Source: Marinobacter alexandrii (GTDB lineage: Bacteria > Pseudomonadota > Gammaproteobacteria > Pseudomonadales > Oleiphilaceae). Taken from it: a DNA stretch of 64,000 bases. Within the stretch, counting starts at the first letter, position 1; each line of letters opens with the position of its first letter. The translations under genes and the position numbers were made by a program. Positions 35,582 through 43,838 of the stretch are shown piece by piece. The stretch is taken from assembly GCF_005871205.1 (NCBI RefSeq), contig NZ_SWKM01000012.1, positions 186,001-250,000 on the forward strand, read 5' to 3'. A model generated the notes under the pieces. It saw nothing but the letters and a program-made list of their open reading frames with translations. It was not told the DNA's origin and did not search any database.

Positions 35582-36334
35582 TTATGGGGCGGTGATGTCG
35601 GTGCCGAACCAGTCCTCGGAAATGGCCTTCAGGGTGCCATTGTCCCGCAGGGTTTTCAGGGCGGCGCTCATTTCGTCTCGCAGGGCCCGGCCACGCTCGG
35701 TGTCCTTGAACGGATAGGCGTTGGTGATCCGGGAGAAAGTTGGTCCGGCCAACGCCAGCGGCAGCGGCTTTTCCTTGATGATCTGACTGGCACTGACCCG
35801 GTCCATCACGAAAGCATCAACCCGGCCCAGGGCGGTATCGCGCTCGATGTTGCTCTCGTAGGTCTTGATGTTGATCTCATCAGCGTAGGGGAGGTCACGC
35901 AACAGCGCCTCAAAGTTGGACCCTAGGTTGACTGCGACAGTCTTGCCCTTGAGGTCTTCCACACCGTTGATGTCTTCGTTGCCGGCCTTGGTAACCACCT
36001 GGGCACCGTCGTACACGTACGGTTCGCTGAACAGGTAGGCTTTCTGGCGTTCCTCGGTAATGGTGATCTGGTTGGCCACGGTATCGATGCGACCCGCTCC
36101 GAGCATGCCGAACAGGCCGGAGAAGGCGGCGGTCTGGTACTCGACCTTACGACCCATCTCTTTAGCGATGGCGTCCATGACGTCCACCTCAAAGCCTTTC
36201 AGGGTGTCCTGCTCCACAAAGGTGAAAGGGAAATACTGGCCGGACATACCGACACGGATGGTGTCGTCCTGGGCATGCAGTGCGGTAGATACCAGTGACA
36301 GGATCACCAGTGCGGATGCTAGCAGGGTCTTCAT
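35582..36334 (-). CDS. Amino-acid ABC transporter substrate-binding protein
   Basis: 250 residues from the ATG at 36334. Signal peptide LASALVILSLVSTALHA. The SBP_bac_3 fold has GMSGQYFPFTFVEQDTLKGF, then AGRIDTVANQITITEERQKAYLFSEPY, and YGG-type ends KAISEDWFGTD. Similar to cystine-binding FliY/TcyK, but not securely assigned. First gene of the operon; the three genes overlap or lie within 20 bases. A promoter is likely in the 111 bases above 36334. Confidence 0.92.
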   Translation of the reverse strand: MKTLLASALVILSLVSTALHAQDDTIRVGMSGQYFPFTFVEQDTLKGFEVDVMDAIAKEMGRKVEYQTAAFSGLFGMLGAGRIDTVANQITITEERQKAYLFSEPYVYDGAQVVTKAGNEDINGVEDLKGKTVAVNLGSNFEALLRDLPYADEINIKTYESNIERDTALGRVDAFVMDRVSASQIIKEKPLPLALAGPTFSRITNAYPFKDTERGRALRDEMSAALKTLRDNGTLKAISEDWFGTDITAP

Positions 36335-36445
36335 AATCTCGTCCTTTCCAGTTGGTTGCCGTGCCGTCGTCAGTGACGATTGCACAGGCGCATGACATTG
36401 AAGAGTAGGATCAAATTTGCCAATAGTTTAGCAAGCCCGCTCGGG

Positions 36446-36635
36446 TCAACCGATACGGGCTTTCCTAGAGGGCGCATTGGCCAGCGTGGCCCGGATCTTC
36501 TCCTCCACCAGCCTCAGCCGGTCCTGCTCGGCCGGTGAGTTCGGCCTTGATTCGATGAAGGATCGACTGCTTTGGTGGGTAGAATGGCAGCCGTGCCACT
36601 TTGGGCATCAGGTCGGCTTTATCGGGTAATTTCAC
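36446..36635 (-). pseudogene. Small gene apparently broken by one extra base
   Basis: A GTG at 36635 overlaps the stop of the upstream hydrolase gene (GTGA) and has AAGGA 8 bases upstream. The frame starts well (KLPDKADLMPKVARLPFYPP, HRIKAELTG) but after the run GGCC at 36530-36533 reads into low-complexity Gly/Ala codons and stops. In the neighbouring frame the sequence continues naturally as EQDRLRLVEEKIRATLANAP and stops at 36446. Removing one C at 36530-36533 would give a continuous protein of about 62 residues. Real frameshift or sequencing error are both possible. Confidence 0.6.
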
Positions 36636-37417
36636 GGTGCAGGTCCTTGTTGTTTCGGGCGATCTTCCCAAGCCAGCTGGCGATAGTCAAAACCCGGCGC
36701 CAGCGAAGGTTTGACGATCTGAAAGAATGGAGACGCATCGAAATCCCGGGGTGTGAACAGGGAATGGTGCCGGATCCGATAGGCGACGCGGGTGCAGTCG
36801 GCGCAATCGGGATCGTCCGCCGGCACCATCCGAATCAGCGGCAGGATGGGATAGCGCAAATGCTGGAAGGTTTCAGCCAGGAACGTGGAGCAGATGGCCC
36901 GGGTGGGATCGCCACTGCCAAAGGCGAGCAGCCGTTGTCGGTATTGGGTCGGAACCGGTGGTGTGGGTAACAGGTACCGCGCAAGGTCAAATACGTTCTT
37001 GAGATCATAGGTGTTACCCAGCCGGCTGAGTGCGAAGGCGGTCAGGCGCTCGATATCTTCAGGGTTCAGGCCCACCGGGCGACAGATCCGGGTATGGCTG
37101 TGGCGATAGTACGATAGCGGCAGGGCTCGGATACCCTCCTGCAGGTCTGCTTCGATCAGGACATTGGGTTCACCGGATTCGCTCAATCCGAGGCCGGCAT
37201 CAACGCCCAGGTACAAGGCGCTGTGGGACCAGGTGGATTGGGTCAGGTATTTGATGGCAACACTGATCCTGGTGTCGCCCTCGACCAGTAACACGTCGGC
37301 CGGTTGCAGTGCCAGCTCAAGCTGCCTGTAGGTGGAGGTCGGGATGGAGTTCTCGGTGATCTGTTTGCTCAGATACCTGGCTAGCCGAGCCGACAGCCAG
37401 CGAAAAATTCGGCCCAT
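36632..37417 (-). CDS. YiiX/LRAT-like permuted papain-fold hydrolase
   Basis: 261 residues. The permuted NlpC/P60 (YiiX/YebB-like) signature is seen: a His in TWSHSALYLGV, then a Cys in RAICSTFLAETF further on, reversed from normal NlpC/P60. The N-terminal basic amphipathic segment (LSARLARYLSKQI) may bind membrane. Such proteins act on peptidoglycan peptides or lipid amides. It is translationally coupled to the small frameshifted gene through GTGA. Confidence 0.82.
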   Translation of the reverse strand: MGRIFRWLSARLARYLSKQITENSIPTSTYRQLELALQPADVLLVEGDTRISVAIKYLTQSTWSHSALYLGVDAGLGLSESGEPNVLIEADLQEGIRALPLSYYRHSHTRICRPVGLNPEDIERLTAFALSRLGNTYDLKNVFDLARYLLPTPPVPTQYRQRLLAFGSGDPTRAICSTFLAETFQHLRYPILPLIRMVPADDPDCADCTRVAYRIRHHSLFTPRDFDASPFFQIVKPSLAPGFDYRQLAWEDRPKQQGPAP

Positions 37418-37605
37418 GGTCTCTTGCCCTCGTCAAATCGACGGTTTGCCTCGCATGAATTTGCTGCAGGTTATACTTCTACTCTAGCGGACAGCGCAGT
37501 GCCATGCCGGCTGCCCCTCCGGCGTAACAAACCCCGAAGTCAAGTGTCCATGAGGGATGATGGGACCGGTGCACCCGGGCCGGACAATGCGTTGGGAGGT
37601 GCCTT

Positions 37606-38586
37606 ATGGACGCACGAAATCAGTGGCTCCGCCGGTTATCGGTGAGAGCTGGGCTCTGGAGATGGTCGTGGTCGCTGGGCCTGTGTCTGATGTTGGGGGC
37701 CTCTTGGACACTGGCAGTACAGAAGAATGGGTTCGACCTTGAATCGGCACTGATTCCGATCGAGCAGATTATGCGCGGAGGGCCACCCCGTGATGGCATA
37801 CCGGCGATACAGCAACCCAGGTTTGAACAACCCGACGGCAGCCAGCCCTGGCAGCCCAATGACCTGATGCTGACTTTTGACGGTACTGACGGCAGCCGGG
37901 CCTTTCCCATTGGCATCCTGAACTGGCATGAAATCGTCAACCTGCGCAATCAGGCGCAGCCGCTGGTGATAACTTTCTGCCCGCTGTGCGGCACCGGCAT
38001 TGGCTTTGATCCGGTGGTCGACGGCCAGCACCTGACCTTTGGCGTCTCCGGCCTGCTGTATAACAGCGATCTGTTGATGTACGACCACCAGACCGAGTCG
38101 CTCTGGTCGCAGATTGAGGGACGTGCGGTGTCTGGCCCGCTGGCGGGCAAGGAGTTGCAGCATGTGCCGGTCCGGCACGAGCGCTGGCAGGCGTGGCAGG
38201 CACGGGTCGACGGCAATGGGGAAGTGTTATCCACTGACACCGGTTATCGCCGGGATTACCGCAAATCTCCTTACGGCAATTACGATCAGTCGGAGCGGAT
38301 TTACTTTCCGGTCACTCAGACCAGTCGCAAATACCACCCGAAGACCTGGGTGCTGGGCTGGCGTCACAATGGCGAGACCAAGGCCTGGCCGTTTCCAGAG
38401 CTGGCTGAACACCCGGGCGTCGTACGGGACTCGATTGGCGGCAAAGCGGTGACTGTTCACTACGATCCGGATACCCCTTCTGCTGAGCTTCGGGACGCCG
38501 ACGGTTCGTTGCTGCCGGCCACTCGTGCATTCTGGTTTGCCTGGTACACCTTTCATCCGGAAACAGCGATCTTCGAGAGTAATTAA
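37606..38586 (+). CDS. DUF3179 protein
   Basis: 326 residues. One N-terminal membrane anchor (WRWSWSLGLCLMLGASWTLA) is followed by a periplasmic domain matching DUF3179: IGILNWHEIVN, then the hallmark TFCPLCGTGIGFD, and SLWSQIEG with GKELQHVP. The CPLCGTG motif suggests a metal or thiol centre, but the function is unknown in the family. The gene precedes the Cys-rich cytochrome gene by 116 bases with two hairpins between them. Confidence 0.88.
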   Translation: MDARNQWLRRLSVRAGLWRWSWSLGLCLMLGASWTLAVQKNGFDLESALIPIEQIMRGGPPRDGIPAIQQPRFEQPDGSQPWQPNDLMLTFDGTDGSRAFPIGILNWHEIVNLRNQAQPLVITFCPLCGTGIGFDPVVDGQHLTFGVSGLLYNSDLLMYDHQTESLWSQIEGRAVSGPLAGKELQHVPVRHERWQAWQARVDGNGEVLSTDTGYRRDYRKSPYGNYDQSERIYFPVTQTSRKYHPKTWVLGWRHNGETKAWPFPELAEHPGVVRDSIGGKAVTVHYDPDTPSAELRDADGSLLPATRAFWFAWYTFHPETAIFESN

Positions 38587-38633
38587 TTTGGCTGCGGTTT
38601 GTAATGATTGAGAAAGTCATGTGTCTCACTGAT

Positions 38634-38673
38634 AACCGCCTTATGAGGCGGTTGCGGAGCTTTGAAGCTTCGC
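38634..38673 (+). promoter_or_regulatory. Two consecutive RNA hairpins
   Basis: AACCGCCT pairs with AGGCGGTT (38634-38641, 38646-38653). Directly after it, GCGGAGCTT pairs with AAGCTTCGC with one G-U pair (38654-38662, 38665-38673). No T-run follows. They lie 30-70 bases upstream of the Cys-rich cytochrome gene, so they can be terminator, processing site or 5' UTR structure. Confidence 0.5.
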
Positions 38674-38702
38674 CACTAACTCCGTGATCAGGGAGAGATG
38701 TC

Positions 38703-39647
38703 ATGACTACAATCCATCCACTTCGACAAGCGATCCGCGCCAGTCAGCAACACCGGCACAGCAACTGGTGGTCGGCGTTACTGGTGACCGCCTTGCTCGC
38801 CGGTGGCGGCGGTGTCGCCGCAGCCTGTAACCCGTGTTCACCGTGTAAGGGCAAGTGCGGTGCCAGCCAGCAGTGTAAGGCCGGATGTAATCCCTGCGCT
38901 GGCAAGAACCCCTGCGCCAGCAAAAATCCGTGCGCCACCAAAAACCCATGCGCAGTGAAGAATCCGTGCGCGACCAAGGGTTGCAACCCCTGTGCGGTCA
39001 AGGGCTGTAACCCTTGTGCCACTAAAGGCTGTAATCCCTGTGCCGCGGCTGGTAAATGCGCTGCGAAACCAAACCCTTGCGCCGCCAAAAGGGTCACTCG
39101 ACCCGCCGGCTATCAGCCCTATGAGGGCAATCCCTGTGCCCTGGTGGCCATGGGTCAAAAGCTGTTCAACGACACTTCGCTCAGCAGCAACGGCCTGGCT
39201 TGCTCCAGTTGCCACAACAATGGTACCGGCTACAACGCCACCTTTGCTGATGCCTATCCGCATTCGGTTGCCATGGCCCGGGATGTCTTTGGCATGGGAA
39301 TGGTGCACCTCGACGAAATGGTCCAGATCTGCATGGTTCGCCCCATGGCCGCGGAGCCCTTGCCCTGGGATGGCGAGCAGTTGGCGGCGTTAACGGCGTA
39401 CATGGCGAAGGTACAGACCGAACTGGCGGCAAATCCCTGCGCCCTGAAAGGCGGCAAATGCGGTGCCTGCAATCCGTGTGCGGGCAAGAATCCGTGCGCC
39501 ACGAAGAACCCATGTGCCACCAAAAACCCATGTGCCACCAAAAACCCATGTGCCACCAAAAACCCATGTGCCACCAAAAACCCATGCGCAGCCAAGAATC
39601 CGTGCGCCTCGGCACAACTGAAGGCCCCGGCAGCATCGGCGGCTTGA
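38703..39647 (+). CDS. Secreted c-type cytochrome flanked by NPC-rich Cys repeats
   Basis: 314 residues. After a signal sequence (WWSALLVTALLAGGGGVAAA) comes a first repeat block (residues 41-136) of hexads such as KNPCAT and octads KGCNPCAV. Then a class I cytochrome c domain with CSSCH (residues 167-171), and RPMAAEPLPWDG, where Met is the probable distal heme ligand. A second block of KNPCAT hexads (residues about 240-303) follows. I count about 34 Cys. Repeats of this sort could bind Cu, Cd or other thiophilic metals, or be disulfide-linked. Heme attachment is by family rule; metal binding is inference. RBS GGGAGAG precedes it. Confidence 0.85.
   Translation: MTTIHPLRQAIRASQQHRHSNWWSALLVTALLAGGGGVAAACNPCSPCKGKCGASQQCKAGCNPCAGKNPCASKNPCATKNPCAVKNPCATKGCNPCAVKGCNPCATKGCNPCAAAGKCAAKPNPCAAKRVTRPAGYQPYEGNPCALVAMGQKLFNDTSLSSNGLACSSCHNNGTGYNATFADAYPHSVAMARDVFGMGMVHLDEMVQICMVRPMAAEPLPWDGEQLAALTAYMAKVQTELAANPCALKGGKCGACNPCAGKNPCATKNPCATKNPCATKNPCATKNPCATKNPCAAKNPCASAQLKAPAASAA
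38904..39047 (+). repeat. In-gene tandem repeats: four 18-bp and three 24-bp units
   Basis: Four 18-bp units at 38904-38975 encode KNPCAx hexads; three 24-bp units at 38976-39047 encode KGCNPCAx octads. Units are diverged at the DNA level. Confidence 0.85.
39486..39611 (+). repeat. In-gene tandem array of seven 18-bp units
   Basis: Seven consecutive 18-bp units encode KNPCAx. Three of them (39522-39539, 39540-39557, 39558-39575) are identical, and the one before differs by one base, which shows recent duplication. Copy number changes would keep the frame. Confidence 0.92.
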
Positions 39648-39736
39648 CGGCGGGATGCTTACGGGATCCCGGTGGTGCCTGGCGCAATGTATGCCACGCG
39701 CCACCGGAACCGGTGCAATAGAAGATGGAGGCAGGT

Positions 39737-40498
39737 ATGACACAGACAGAATTGATTGAGCTTCAGTCACCGGAGCCGACGGGCCTGAGTGACGAGCAGA
39801 TCCGCACCAGCCTGGCGGCCACCACCGAGATTCGTGAATGCTACCGGGTGCTGGAAAAAGGCGGCCTGAACATTGTCGGTGAGGTGTTGCGGGGCCAGGG
39901 GCAGTTCTACGAGCTGGATCATTACCCTAAGGACGATGTCTTCGATGCCGCCACGGCATCGCAGTACTACTATCACGCCCACCGCAGTGACCATGATGAG
40001 CATGGCCATTTTCATCTGTTTCTGCGGAACTCGGCCCTGCCGGCAGAGGCAGAGCCCGTGCTGGGGCCTGTGGGCAATGATCGGGTTGCGCACCTGGTGG
40101 CGATTGCCATGGATGCCTGGGGCTTTCCCACGGATCTGTTTGCGGTCAATCGCTGGGTGACCGATGAAAGCTGGCTGGGCGCGGAATCTGTGATCACGGC
40201 GTTGGATCGTTTCAATGTCGACCATGCCTACCCGAGCTGGCCGGTCAATCGCTGGCTCACGGCGATGGTGCGGTGCTATCGACCCCAGGTTGAAGCGCTG
40301 CTGCGCCACCGCGACCAGGTACTCGCGAATTCCGGCACAGCATCGCTGGCAGAGGTGTTGGAAGATCGCCGTCTGGAAGTAACCGGCACCATTCCGGTTG
40401 ATCTGGACAGCTGGGCGGCGGCGCTGACCCGCGAGCAGCAGCGACGGGCCCTGTCCTGGTTGCCATCGCCCGAACCGGCACTGGCGAACAAGGCTTAA
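39737..40498 (+). CDS. Uncharacterised protein (resembles DUF6969 family)
   Basis: 253 residues from the ATG at 39737, after GGAGG. A distinctive central stretch is YYYHAHRSDHDEHGHFHLFLR, with seven His/Asp in a row pattern that could bind metal, then RVAHLVAIAMDAWGFPTDLFAVNRWVT. There is no signal peptide. From memory it resembles proteins annotated DUF6969, which I could not check. It lies 89 bases after the Cys-rich cytochrome gene and converges on the anti-sigma gene with a 4-base overlap. Confidence 0.75.
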   Translation: MTQTELIELQSPEPTGLSDEQIRTSLAATTEIRECYRVLEKGGLNIVGEVLRGQGQFYELDHYPKDDVFDAATASQYYYHAHRSDHDEHGHFHLFLRNSALPAEAEPVLGPVGNDRVAHLVAIAMDAWGFPTDLFAVNRWVTDESWLGAESVITALDRFNVDHAYPSWPVNRWLTAMVRCYRPQVEALLRHRDQVLANSGTASLAEVLEDRRLEVTGTIPVDLDSWAAALTREQQRRALSWLPSPEPALANKA

Positions 40499-40755
40499 CG
40501 GTCCGAATCAGGATCCTCGGTGCGGTGGCTCAAGGCCTCGGTGACGTGATGGTTGATGCGATCGATCACCGACTGTTCGACGCGCGCCGACGAATGCCCC
40601 CGCAGCAGTTCGGTGCTCGCCCGCAAATTGCCAATGAACGAGCGACAGTGGCGGCACATCATCAGGTGCATCTGCACGGACAGGCGTCGACCGGTGTTCA
40701 GTTCGCCGTCAATATAGTCGCTGGCAATCCCCGCCAGCTCTCGGCACATTAGCAT
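40495..40755 (-). CDS. Zinc-finger anti-sigma factor
   Basis: 86 residues. The ZAS-type motif is CRELAGIASDYIDGEL followed by HLMMCRHC, giving H-x3-C-x2-C. No membrane helix, so a soluble ChrR/RsrA-type anti-sigma. Redox or metal changes at the Cys could release the sigma factor. Its start overlaps the sigma gene's stop (ATGCTAATG), so translation is coupled. It lies in an operon with the sigma factor. Confidence 0.88.
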   Translation of the reverse strand: MLMCRELAGIASDYIDGELNTGRRLSVQMHLMMCRHCRSFIGNLRASTELLRGHSSARVEQSVIDRINHHVTEALSHRTEDPDSDR

Positions 40756-41372
40756 TCGCCGGTCTCCTGAAACGTTTCCACCATCAGAAAGATTTTCTGA
40801 CGCGCACGATGAAGCATAACCCGTAGGTTAGACGCACTGACATCGAGAATGTTACAGACGTCATCGGACTTATGCTGGTGGGCTTCATACAGGATCAGGG
40901 CTGAGCGCTGACTTTCCGGCAGATGGCCAAGGTGCTTGTCGAGGCAGTCGCTCAAGGCGCCGTTTTCCAGCAGGGCGTCGGCGGATTCGTCAAACCGCAG
41001 CTTTGGCGGTGTTGCCCAGCGGCCCGAGGCGTTGAACCGGCTGTCCAACTCCGGTTCCAGGCGTTCTGAGAAGTCGGTGGTGATCTCACGGTGGCTGGTT
41101 CTCAACTGGTTCTTGCAGCGATTGGCCACAATCCGGTGCAGCCAGGTTTTCAGGCCGGAGCGGCCTTCGAAGCGGCGGATGGCATCAATCACCGTAACCC
41201 AGCAGTCCTGCACGATTTCCTCGGCGTTGGCAGGGTCGACATAGTAGCGAGCGACCGCGAGCATGCCGGCGGAGTATGTCGATACCGCTTCGGTAAAGGC
41301 GGCCTGTTCACCACGCTTCAGGGCTTCAACCAGTTTGTTTTCATCAGGATCCGGGTGCGCGTTCAAGGTCAT
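40749..41372 (-). CDS. ECF-type RNA polymerase sigma factor
   Basis: 207 residues. Region 2 is EIVQDCWVTVIDAIRRFEGRSGLKTWLHRIVANR (its EIVQD and GRSGLKTWL core are diagnostic), and region 4 is LPESQRSALILYEAHQHKSDDVCNILDVSASNLRVMLHRAR. A longer-than-usual linker with acidic and polar residues joins them. It is divergent from the VTT-oxidoreductase gene, and the anti-sigma follows. Likely targets are genes on both sides of the locus. Confidence 0.92.
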   Translation of the reverse strand: MTLNAHPDPDENKLVEALKRGEQAAFTEAVSTYSAGMLAVARYYVDPANAEEIVQDCWVTVIDAIRRFEGRSGLKTWLHRIVANRCKNQLRTSHREITTDFSERLEPELDSRFNASGRWATPPKLRFDESADALLENGALSDCLDKHLGHLPESQRSALILYEAHQHKSDDVCNILDVSASNLRVMLHRARQKIFLMVETFQETGEC

Positions 41373-41648
41373 TCCCTACCGATTGGTGGTCGTTCAGCCA
41401 TTGGTCCGCGCTGGGCGGCTCAGGTTCCCCATAAATTGGCCTGAATGTGGATTTTGTTCTCAAGCTTAGATCAGGAACCAGATTTTTGAGGAGATTGTTA
41501 TTAATTTGTGACCTTTACCGCTACTGACTCACGTACTGTGTATCTATTGCGATTGATATCCGTACGGGAACTTTTTTCCATCGGAACTGTAACAACGGCT
41601 CCGCTTTAGGGTCGATGACGTAACCAATGTCTAGCAAAGGATGATGTG

Positions 41649-43838
41649 ATGAACGCGAAAAAGTGGCTGACGATTCTGGCCATTGTGGTGATAGTGGTCG
41701 CCTTCTGGAGCAGCGGAGCCCAGGAATATCTGACTCTCGATGCCCTGAAAGCTCACCAGCAAAGCCTGGACGCCTGGATCGTTGACCATGCCTCGATGGC
41801 AGTCGGCGGCTATATGTTGGTTTACATTGCGGTGACCGCGCTGTCACTGCCGGGCGCGACCATCATGACCCTCGCCGGCGGTGCGTTCTTTGGTAATGTC
41901 TATGGTCTTGCGGCGGTGTCCGTAGCCTCTACTATCGGCGCCTCCATTGCTTTTCTGGTGGCCCGCTTCCTGGCCCGCGATACGCTGCGGGAAAAATACG
42001 CCAGCACGGTGGCGCGAATGGATCGGGGCATCGAAAAAGACGGCGCCTTCTACCTGGCCACCCTGCGCCTGGTGCCGGCCTTCCCGTTCTTCCTGATCAA
42101 CATTGCCATGGGCCTGACTGCCATGAGGCTGCGCACCTATGCGCTGGTTAGTTGGGCCGCCATGTTGCCGGGTACCTTCGTGTACGTGAACGCGGGCACC
42201 CAGCTGGCGCAGATTGAGTCCACCGGTGACATCGTTTCTGCCGATCTGTTGCTGTCATTTGCCCTGCTGGGCCTGTTCCCGCTGATTGCCAAATTCGTGG
42301 TGGGCTTTATCCGTCGGCGCCGGGTGTACTCGGGCTGGCAGAAGCCGGCCTCGTTCGATTACAACCTGCTGGTGATTGGTGGTGGTTCCGCCGGTCTGGT
42401 GTCGGCCTACATCGCCGCCGCGGTGAAGGCCAAGGTGGCGCTGATTGAGCAGCACAAGATGGGGGGCGACTGCCTGAATACCGGCTGTGTGCCGTCCAAG
42501 GCGCTGATTCGCAGTGCCAAGGCCGCCGATACCCTGCGCCATGCCAACCGCTATGGCCTGGAAGCGGTGCCGGTGAAAGGCTCGTTCAAGTCCATCATGG
42601 ACCGGGTGCAGAATGTCATTGCCAAGGTTGAACCCCACGATTCACCGGAGCGTTACCGGAAACTTGGCGTCGACTGCATCTCCGGCCACGCCAGTTTCGT
42701 ATCTCCCTGGGAGTTGGAAGTCACCCACAGCGATGGCCATACCGAGCGTCTGACCGCGCGCAGCATTGTCGTCGCTACCGGTGGCAAACCGGCGATGCCA
42801 CCGATTCCCGGCCTGGCCGAGATGGAACCGCTGAATTCCGACAACCTCTGGTCCCTGGAAACCCAGCCGGAACGGTTACTGGTACTGGGTGGCGGGCCGA
42901 TCGGCTCGGAACTGGCCCATGCCTTTGCCCGCCTCGGTAGTCAGGTGGTTCAGGTGGAGATGGCGGATCGGTTACTGATGAAAGAGGACAGCGATGTCTC
43001 CGCCCTGATCAAGAGCCAGTTTGAGCAAGACGGTATCGACGTGCGCCTGGGTCATGCGGCCAAGGAATTCGCCATCGAAGACGGCGAGAAGGTGGTTTAC
43101 TGCGAGCACGCGGGTGAGCGGGTGCGGATTGCTTTTGATCAGGTCCTGGTCGCTGTGGGACGTGCGGCCAATACCCGGGATCTGGGTCTGGACAAGATCG
43201 GCGTTGAAACCCTGCCCAACGGCACGGTGCCGGTGGAAGAAGATATGAGCATGCGCTACCCGAACGTGTTTGCTTGTGGCGATGTGGCTGGCCCCTATCA
43301 GTTCACCCACGCCGCTGCGCATCAGGCCTGGTACGCCGCGGTGAACGGTCTGTTTGGCCAGTTCAAGCGTTTCCAGGTGGATTACCGGGTGATGCCCTGG
43401 GTGACGTTTACCTCACCGGAGGTGGCCCGGGTTGGTCTCAGCGAGGCGGAAGCCAAGGAGCAGGGCGTTGCTTACGAGGTGACCCGATACGGCCTGGACG
43501 ATCTCGATCGCGCCATTGCTGAAAGTGCCGATCATGGCTTTATCAAGGTGCTGACCCAGCCGGGCAAGGACAAGATCCTGGGCGCGGTGGTGGTTGGCAC
43601 CCATGCCGGTGAAATCCTGGCGGAGTTTACCCTGGCCATGAAGCATGGCTTGGGGCTGAACAAGATTCTGGGGACCATCCATCCCTATCCTACCTGGAAT
43701 GAATCGGCCAAGTTTGCCGCCGGGGAATGGAAGCGGGCCCACGCGCCTCAGGGTGTGTTGAATCTGCTGGAAAAACTGCACGGCTGGCGCCGTGGCAAAG
43801 ACACCAAGGAATCTCGGAGCGTATATGCCCCTGACTGA
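41649..43838 (+). CDS. VTT-membrane domain fused to a flavin disulfide oxidoreductase
   Basis: 729 residues from the ATG at 41649, after AAAGGA. Residues 1-225 form a TVP38/VTT membrane domain (LSLPGATIMTLAGGAFFGNVYG, RLVPAFPFFLINIAMGL). Residues about 237-710 are a pyridine-nucleotide disulfide oxidoreductase: FAD site VIGGGSAGLVSA, redox pair GGDCLNTGCVPSK (C275, C280), NAD site VLGGGPIGSELAHA, ACGDVAGPYQ, and dimer domain with HPYPTWNES. It is similar to mercuric reductase-like and lipoamide dehydrogenase-like enzymes but lacks the N-terminal HMA domain and the C-terminal CC of MerA. The substrate is unknown. Possibly activated by the divergent ECF sigma. Confidence 0.9.
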   Translation: MNAKKWLTILAIVVIVVAFWSSGAQEYLTLDALKAHQQSLDAWIVDHASMAVGGYMLVYIAVTALSLPGATIMTLAGGAFFGNVYGLAAVSVASTIGASIAFLVARFLARDTLREKYASTVARMDRGIEKDGAFYLATLRLVPAFPFFLINIAMGLTAMRLRTYALVSWAAMLPGTFVYVNAGTQLAQIESTGDIVSADLLLSFALLGLFPLIAKFVVGFIRRRRVYSGWQKPASFDYNLLVIGGGSAGLVSAYIAAAVKAKVALIEQHKMGGDCLNTGCVPSKALIRSAKAADTLRHANRYGLEAVPVKGSFKSIMDRVQNVIAKVEPHDSPERYRKLGVDCISGHASFVSPWELEVTHSDGHTERLTARSIVVATGGKPAMPPIPGLAEMEPLNSDNLWSLETQPERLLVLGGGPIGSELAHAFARLGSQVVQVEMADRLLMKEDSDVSALIKSQFEQDGIDVRLGHAAKEFAIEDGEKVVYCEHAGERVRIAFDQVLVAVGRAANTRDLGLDKIGVETLPNGTVPVEEDMSMRYPNVFACGDVAGPYQFTHAAAHQAWYAAVNGLFGQFKRFQVDYRVMPWVTFTSPEVARVGLSEAEAKEQGVAYEVTRYGLDDLDRAIAESADHGFIKVLTQPGKDKILGAVVVGTHAGEILAEFTLAMKHGLGLNKILGTIHPYPTWNESAKFAAGEWKRAHAPQGVLNLLEKLHGWRRGKDTKESRSVYAPD

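Noticed and set aside
39486..39611. Tandem array considered as CRISPR
   Set aside because: Units are 18 bp, contiguous with no spacers, in frame, and code for the KNPCAx repeat.
41649..43838. Mercury resistance operon (MerA)
   Set aside because: No HMA domain, no C-terminal CC pair, and no merR, merT or merP nearby.
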